Below are positions 59,761 through 64,000 of a stretch of 64,000 nt of DNA, piece by piece (position 1 is the first letter of the stretch; each line of letters opens with the position of its first letter). The translations under genes and the position numbers were made by a program. Under the pieces are notes generated by a model. It was given only the letters and a program-made list of their open reading frames with translations, did not search any database and was not told where the DNA came from. This DNA is from Fragilaria crotonensis (taxonomy: Eukaryota; Bacillariophyta; Fragilariophyceae; Fragilariales; Fragilariaceae): positions 1-64,000 of the forward strand of contig JAKSYS010000058.1 in the NCBI GenBank assembly GCA_022925895.1. The letters run 5' to 3'.

Positions 59761-61181
59761 ATGATGTCGACCGTGATGTTGTCACTGTTCCTTCTGATTT
59801 GTTTTCTTCCCTCATGGACTGCGGGCTTCATCTCTAGTCAAGCGAAAGTGAATCAAATCCGATACCCGCTTATCACAAGTCACGGAGCATTGTCCACAGA
59901 AGATAAGCAATACTCTGTCGTCCAACAAACCCCAACAGTGAGTGATTTGACCCTGACAGTGCTGATCAGGAACTCTTACTCGAGTGAAGGTACTATACTG
60001 CGAGTTCTAACCCAGCGGGCCATTATCTTTTCTCATTTCTCTACTAGCCTCCTCCGACAGAAAATTCCAATGGTTTCGATCAACGAATTACGCTTACAAG
60101 ATACCTCAACAACGTCGTGAAAGAACAACCAGAATTCCTACCACTCCAATCCCTCTTCCTCAGTATGCAAATGGCCTGCAAGACCATATCCAACCTCGTC
60201 AATCGCGCCGGTCTAGTCTACGGCATCAAGGATCGCAGCATCAGTGGTCAGCAATACCAGCGCGACGGTCGCTTTTACAGCATGAAGCGTCTCGACCAGC
60301 TCAGCACCTACGTGCTACGGAATGCCCTCCGCTTTACGGGAAAGGTCCACATGGTCACACCAGCAGCCTCTCTCGAAGAGGAATTGGCAGAACATCAACC
60401 AGGAGTAGTCATTGCGTCGGCACTCGATTCCAATTACGTGGCAGTCGTGGACCCGATGGACGGATCGGGAAATGCCGATGCGAGCATCTGTACGGGAACT
60501 GTCTTTGGGATCTTTGAACAGCAGGGGGCGAAAGAGGAGAAGCTATTCAGTTCTAGTGACGGTGATGATGCGACGGAACAAGAGAATCTCGTTCGATCCG
60601 TGTTGCAGCCGGGAAAGAACATGCGCGCCGCCGGATATTGTTTGTATTCGTCGGCAACTGTCCTTGTTATTACCCTGGGTGACACTGTCATGGGCTTCAC
60701 CTTGGATCCACAATTGAACGAATTCGTACTGACCCATCCGAATCTAACGATTCCACAACGCGGCAATGTGTATTCGTGCAATGAGGCCAACTCGGAGGGA
60801 TGGAACGACGGATTCAAGGACTACTTGAAAAGTCTCAAAACTGGCAACAATCAGAGCCAACAGCGGTACGCACATCGTTACGTTGGAAGCATGGTGGGTG
60901 ACATTCATCGGACGCTCTTGTACGGTGGAATCTTTTGTTATCCCGCTGATTGTGGCCAACACCCGCGCGGCAATTTGCAACTCCTGTACAAGAGTGCACC
61001 CATGGCCTTTGTGGTGGAAAAGGCGGGCGGAAAGAGCATGAACCAATCCGGTGAAAGCTTGCTCGAGGTGCAGCCGGAGCGAGTACACCAAAAATCGCCA
61101 TGTTTCATGGGGTCGCCGGACGATGTGGATGAATGTAGGCGATATTTGCAACGAGATGTGGACGCGAACCGAGTTGAGTAG
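59761..61181 (+). CDS. Class I fructose-1,6-bisphosphatase with signal sequence
   Basis: Exons 59761-59937 and 60048-61181 (phase-0 GT-AG intron) give 436 residues. The N-terminus is a hydrophobic signal sequence (VMLSLFLLICFLPSWTAGF); a Phe directly after the likely cleavage site resembles the diatom plastid-entry motif, so plastid targeting is likely but not proven. The enzyme domain shows FDQRITLTRYL, the metal-binding motif as DPMDGSGN (about 193-200; usual form DPLDGSSN), TGTVFGIF, and the sugar-phosphate site YVGSMVGDIHRTLLYGGIF (about 336-354), then AFVVEKAGGK. FBPase removes the 1-phosphate of fructose-1,6-bisphosphate in gluconeogenesis and, in plastids, the Calvin cycle. The changes in the metal motif and an acidic insert (DGDDATEQE, about 225-235) mark it as a divergent isoform. 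Confidence 0.9.
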
Positions 61182-61345
61182 CTTAGGAGAACACACGGTG
61201 GCTATAGTGTAGGATTCCAACATTTGACAATCTACATATCATGACGTCTGAGAAGTGTCATTCGAACGGCCACAAATGTGCATAATTGCTTCCAATGCAT
61301 CTCAAGGCGACATTCTGTTTCGTCCTAAATAGTCATAATTGTAGC

Positions 61346-62332
61346 CTAACAGTTATCATCATGATAGACCCAATCCTTCTGAAACTGGCCTGGCTTATTT
61401 TGCGAATGCCGCGCATTGTCCATGGGTAACGATTTGGATTGTGCGCTGCTGAGAATGGACAATATCGACACGGCAATGGACTGTGCCGTCATGGTGGGCC
61501 TCCAATCCTTACCCAGCAAGCTCAAACAAATATCACCATTGGTATAGACGTGCTCATGTTGTGGGGTTGGAGGAAGGAAGTATACCGATGGTGGAACAAT
61601 GGGATAGTCCTTGGGGAACTGCACGCGGAGTTTGTATGTTTCACCCTCATAAATGGTATTGGCGGCGCCCGTCATGGTAATGATCCATATTCGAATGTTG
61701 GATCCGACCTTGACGGACAGATTTGGGGGAGGAGACTTGATGAATTCCTTGAGTTCACGTTGGACTCTGTAATTTGGGTTCGTCGTGGATATCTTGCTAG
61801 TCATGTGTTGTTGTGCTGCCTTGTTTGCGACTGGCGTTGTCGTTTTCTTGGATTTGGATTCCTCGGTCTCGGATGATTTGGTTTCTTTGATATCTACTTC
61901 TGTCTTCTTTGCCTTTTTCGTCTTTCTTGCTTTTTTGTTCTTCTTCTTCAGTTTTGGTTCTGCTTGAGGCAATAACTTGATACCAAACACTGATTCTATC
62001 TTTCCAATCACACTCCTCAGTATCTCTGCGATTTTCGGCGACCTTCGATCACCAATTTCCAAGAGAGATCGCAAAACGTTGCGTACCTTGGTAACATAGG
62101 GATTGACGGATATGATGGAAGATTCATCCTCATCAGCAGCTTCTGTCACCAACACTTCTCCTCCTCGAATACCCAGAGCAACCTGTTTCGAATAGTCCAG
62201 GTTGTCATTCGAACGGCGATATGTCGCGAATGCCGATTGCAATGATGAGGTTGTTGTGGCATCCGAAAGGCAGCAACCCAACGCAAACGCTACTGCTACC
62301 GCCACAAAGCAGTTCAATTGCATGATCTTCAT
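61346..62332 (-). CDS. UBE2W-like ubiquitin-conjugating enzyme with signal peptide
   Basis: 328 residues, no intron. Begins with a signal peptide (LNCFVAVAVAFALGCCLSDA), then a Ser/Thr-rich stretch with GIRGGE, a helical part (KVRNVLRSLLEIGDRRSPKI), and a long Lys-rich linker (about 125-175). The UBC fold fills the C-terminal 145 residues: RVQRELKEFIKSPPPNLSV, YEGETYKLRVQFPKDYPIVPP, the catalytic Cys near 269 in NGDICLSLLGKDW, and the end WVYHDDNC, a hallmark of UBE2W. The usual HPN/HPH triad reads HEH. UBE2W in animals ubiquitinates protein N-termini in the cytosol and nucleus. A signal peptide is not expected there; in diatoms, ubiquitin enzymes with such leaders work in the periplastid space. 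That location is inferred. Confidence 0.85.
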   Translation of the reverse strand: MKIMQLNCFVAVAVAFALGCCLSDATTTSSLQSAFATYRRSNDNLDYSKQVALGIRGGEVLVTEAADEDESSIISVNPYVTKVRNVLRSLLEIGDRRSPKIAEILRSVIGKIESVFGIKLLPQAEPKLKKKNKKARKTKKAKKTEVDIKETKSSETEESKSKKTTTPVANKAAQQHMTSKISTTNPNYRVQRELKEFIKSPPPNLSVKVGSNIRIWIITMTGAANTIYEGETYKLRVQFPKDYPIVPPSVYFLPPTPQHEHVYTNGDICLSLLGKDWRPTMTAQSIAVSILSILSSAQSKSLPMDNARHSQNKPGQFQKDWVYHDDNC

Positions 62333-63452
62333 GACAACTTAATGCTCAACTACAATCCGTAGAGAGAGAGAGTATAGGGTGTTAAAGAAAGGTGCGTAAT
62401 AGTACAAAACTCGCGAAACTGCCGACACTCGACCACAAATCTGTAATCTGTACACATCAATTTGACTGTGTATCCTTGAATAACGTTTATGTGTATGGTC
62501 GTTTCATGACCTGAACACGTGGAGGATCGCATCACTCGTTACCGTCATAATGTACTGCCATACGCAAAAAGCTGAGAGTCGATTTTCATGGTGTCACGGA
62601 TGAATGGATTCGGAGAGGTACAGTACATGTGCTACCCGTACTCGGTGCGGCTACCAGTAAGTTGTACCATGTACTCCAGTACCAATTACAGGGATTGGAA
62701 ATTGAAATCGGTCGAACGAAATATTGGGACAAGCAACAGCGCACCAATACAGAATTGACGATTTCGTATTAAAGAATTTCTTAAGACTATAGTATCAAAG
62801 CCAAACACGAGCAACCTCGGAGTTCTCAAACAGTACTGGTACACTGGTACCTACCACCGCTGTAGGACGTTTTACTATACAATTTTAGAGATTATTAGCT
62901 CGGGTTATTCGTATTTCGGAGTATATGCAAATGACCCCTTGAAAGCGAACTCGGAACATTCATTCGAAAAATGACCCACTTTGACAGGAGCATCCATACC
63001 CTCGCCTAACTCATCACTCCAGTATTTGCAACCAGTGCCACGAAACGTTGTACGCATGTTCCGTACGAGTGATAAGATTTTAGTGTCCTGTATTTCCGTA
63101 CTATTCGTACGTTCTATGTACGAAAACAGGTGTCCTGGTCTGTACTCCGAACTTCGTATCGGTACAAGTAGAACCTAGTACTCTGTGCTCTGTGGGGTGG
63201 GTGACTTTCATAATAGATGGTCTGGCAAACGAGAAGTTTAGATGCGTTCACAGGTGTAGCAGGATTTGAATTTGTCATTCGCAGAACCTTTATCATCATG
63301 CGCGTGAGTATTTTATCCGGCATCCTGGCATTCTTCGCTGTGAGCCTTTGCTTCAATCCGACAATTGACAACGAACTACAAGCACTCTGCTACGAGGCAT
63401 TTGCAACAAACAATACTGAGCACGCTACACAGTACAACCAAGAACGATCACC
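62333..63452. other. Divergent intergenic region
   Basis: 1.1 kb between the starts of the UBE2W-like gene and the ankyrin gene. Contains many GTAC/TAC words (62620-62690, 62830-62860). No gene recognised. Confidence 0.4.
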
Positions 63453-64000
63453 ATGTCCCTTTCCGCAGATGAAGCACCTTATGAAAAACAGACCGATCTC
63501 TTCCGTCAGATTGGTTGCAAGGACTGGACCAAGGCGCTGGCGACCCTCCACTCGAAGCCGCACGAAGCCAGGCTCTGGATTTCCACCAAATATCGTGGTG
63601 GTGTCCTGGCGGAGAACGAGGATGATATTACTGTCTGGTATCGTCGATTGCCACTCCATCATGCCTGTAGCGCCAAGGGCGTGCCGGTATCCTTCATTCA
63701 AGCACTTATTGATGCCTACCCAGATGCATTATTATTGGAGGATGAGACGGGCAAGGTTCCTCTCATTCATGCCTGTCGACGTGGCACAAGTTTGGAGGTT
63801 GTCAAGGCTGTCTTGACGGAAGAAACAGCCAAACGACCAGATAAGGAAGGAAAGTGCGCTTTGCATTGGGCGTGTGAATACAAGGCAGACAAGTCAATGA
63901 TCAAAATGCTTGTGGAAGCCGCTCCGTCGATACTCGAGCATTGCGACAAGTACGGCCGTCTACCTTTGCATTGGGGATGTGTGAATGTTTCGGAACGTTC
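63453..64000 (+). CDS. Ankyrin-repeat protein, cut by window end
   Basis: From the ATG at 63453 the frame stays open to the last base, giving at least 182 residues; the 3' part lies outside. After a helical lead (YEKQTDLFRQIGCKDWTKAL) come ankyrin units: RLPLHHACSAKGVPVSFIQA...DAYPDALLLEDETG, then VPLIHACRRGTSLEVVKAVL, CALHWACEYKADKSMIKMLV...EAAPSILEHCDKYG, and RLPLHWGCVN. The xPLHxAC...LLxxxPxAxxxxDxxG pattern is that of the large ankyrin families in diatoms. The repeats serve protein binding; the partner is unknown. Full length and other domains cannot be seen. Confidence 0.85.
   Translation, partial: MSLSADEAPYEKQTDLFRQIGCKDWTKALATLHSKPHEARLWISTKYRGGVLAENEDDITVWYRRLPLHHACSAKGVPVSFIQALIDAYPDALLLEDETGKVPLIHACRRGTSLEVVKAVLTEETAKRPDKEGKCALHWACEYKADKSMIKMLVEAAPSILEHCDKYGRLPLHWGCVNVSER

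Noticed and set aside
61346-62332. IRGGE near the N-terminus read as a ubiquitin-like C-terminal LRGG
   Set aside because: It follows a signal peptide directly, with no room for a ubiquitin fold before it.

Overview
This window looks like nuclear DNA of a photosynthetic stramenopile, most likely a diatom. The evidence is: spliced genes with few, short GT-AG introns; an HSF-type transcription factor; ankyrin repeats of the LPLHxAC type; a fructose-bisphosphatase with an N-terminal signal sequence; a ubiquitin-conjugating enzyme with a signal peptide (a combination known from complex plastids); and short intergenic spaces rich in GTAC-containing palindromes. I cannot name the species from sequence alone.

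Layout. 0-3.1 kb: a GT27 polypeptide GalNAc-transferase-like gene convergent with a secreted/membrane DysF-like protein. 3.1-8.3 kb: gene-poor, with a TGTGATG-type satellite, a ~700-bp Harbinger-type MITE and a CTGCTGAC minisatellite. 8.3-9.6 kb: a three-exon HSF. 9.6-12.4 kb: no supported gene. 12.4-18.7 kb: a UBX-like protein, an Ala-rich secreted protein, an HMG-box/AT-hook protein, a possible small membrane protein and NTF2. 19.5-22.4 kb: a DDE transposon with the DGHER signature. 23.1-29.7 kb: MAF1, an OTUD6-type deubiquitinase, a hAT-type MITE with perfect ends, complex I subunit NDUFV2 and a nucleotide-sugar transporter. 30-46 kb: repeat-rich, with a decayed hAT-like transposase, an 88-bp tandem repeat carrying hairpins, and an old ~2.8-kb tandem duplication holding two paralogous two-exon genes for small Cys-containing proteins. 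46-48.6 kb: a double-CUE protein convergent with long-form HisG. 48.6-54 kb: repeats, including a Harbinger transposase remnant. 54-64 kb: gene-dense, with a GT90 (CAP10-like) glycosyltransferase, a SPAK/OSR1-like kinase, COX6B, FBPase, a signal-peptide UBE2W-like E2 and the start of an ankyrin protein.

The genes do not form one pathway. They are ordinary nuclear housekeeping genes, often in convergent pairs 150-400 bp apart or divergent pairs about 650 bp apart. The most striking technical feature is that several conserved genes (GalNAc-transferase, UBX-like protein, Ala-rich protein, MAF1, sugar transporter, HisG) are broken by shifts of one or two bases, several of them in homopolymer runs, whereas many other genes read cleanly. 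This must be resolved before any of them is called a pseudogene. The biologically most interesting items are the signal-peptide UBE2W-like E2 and the tandem pair of small Cys-containing proteins.
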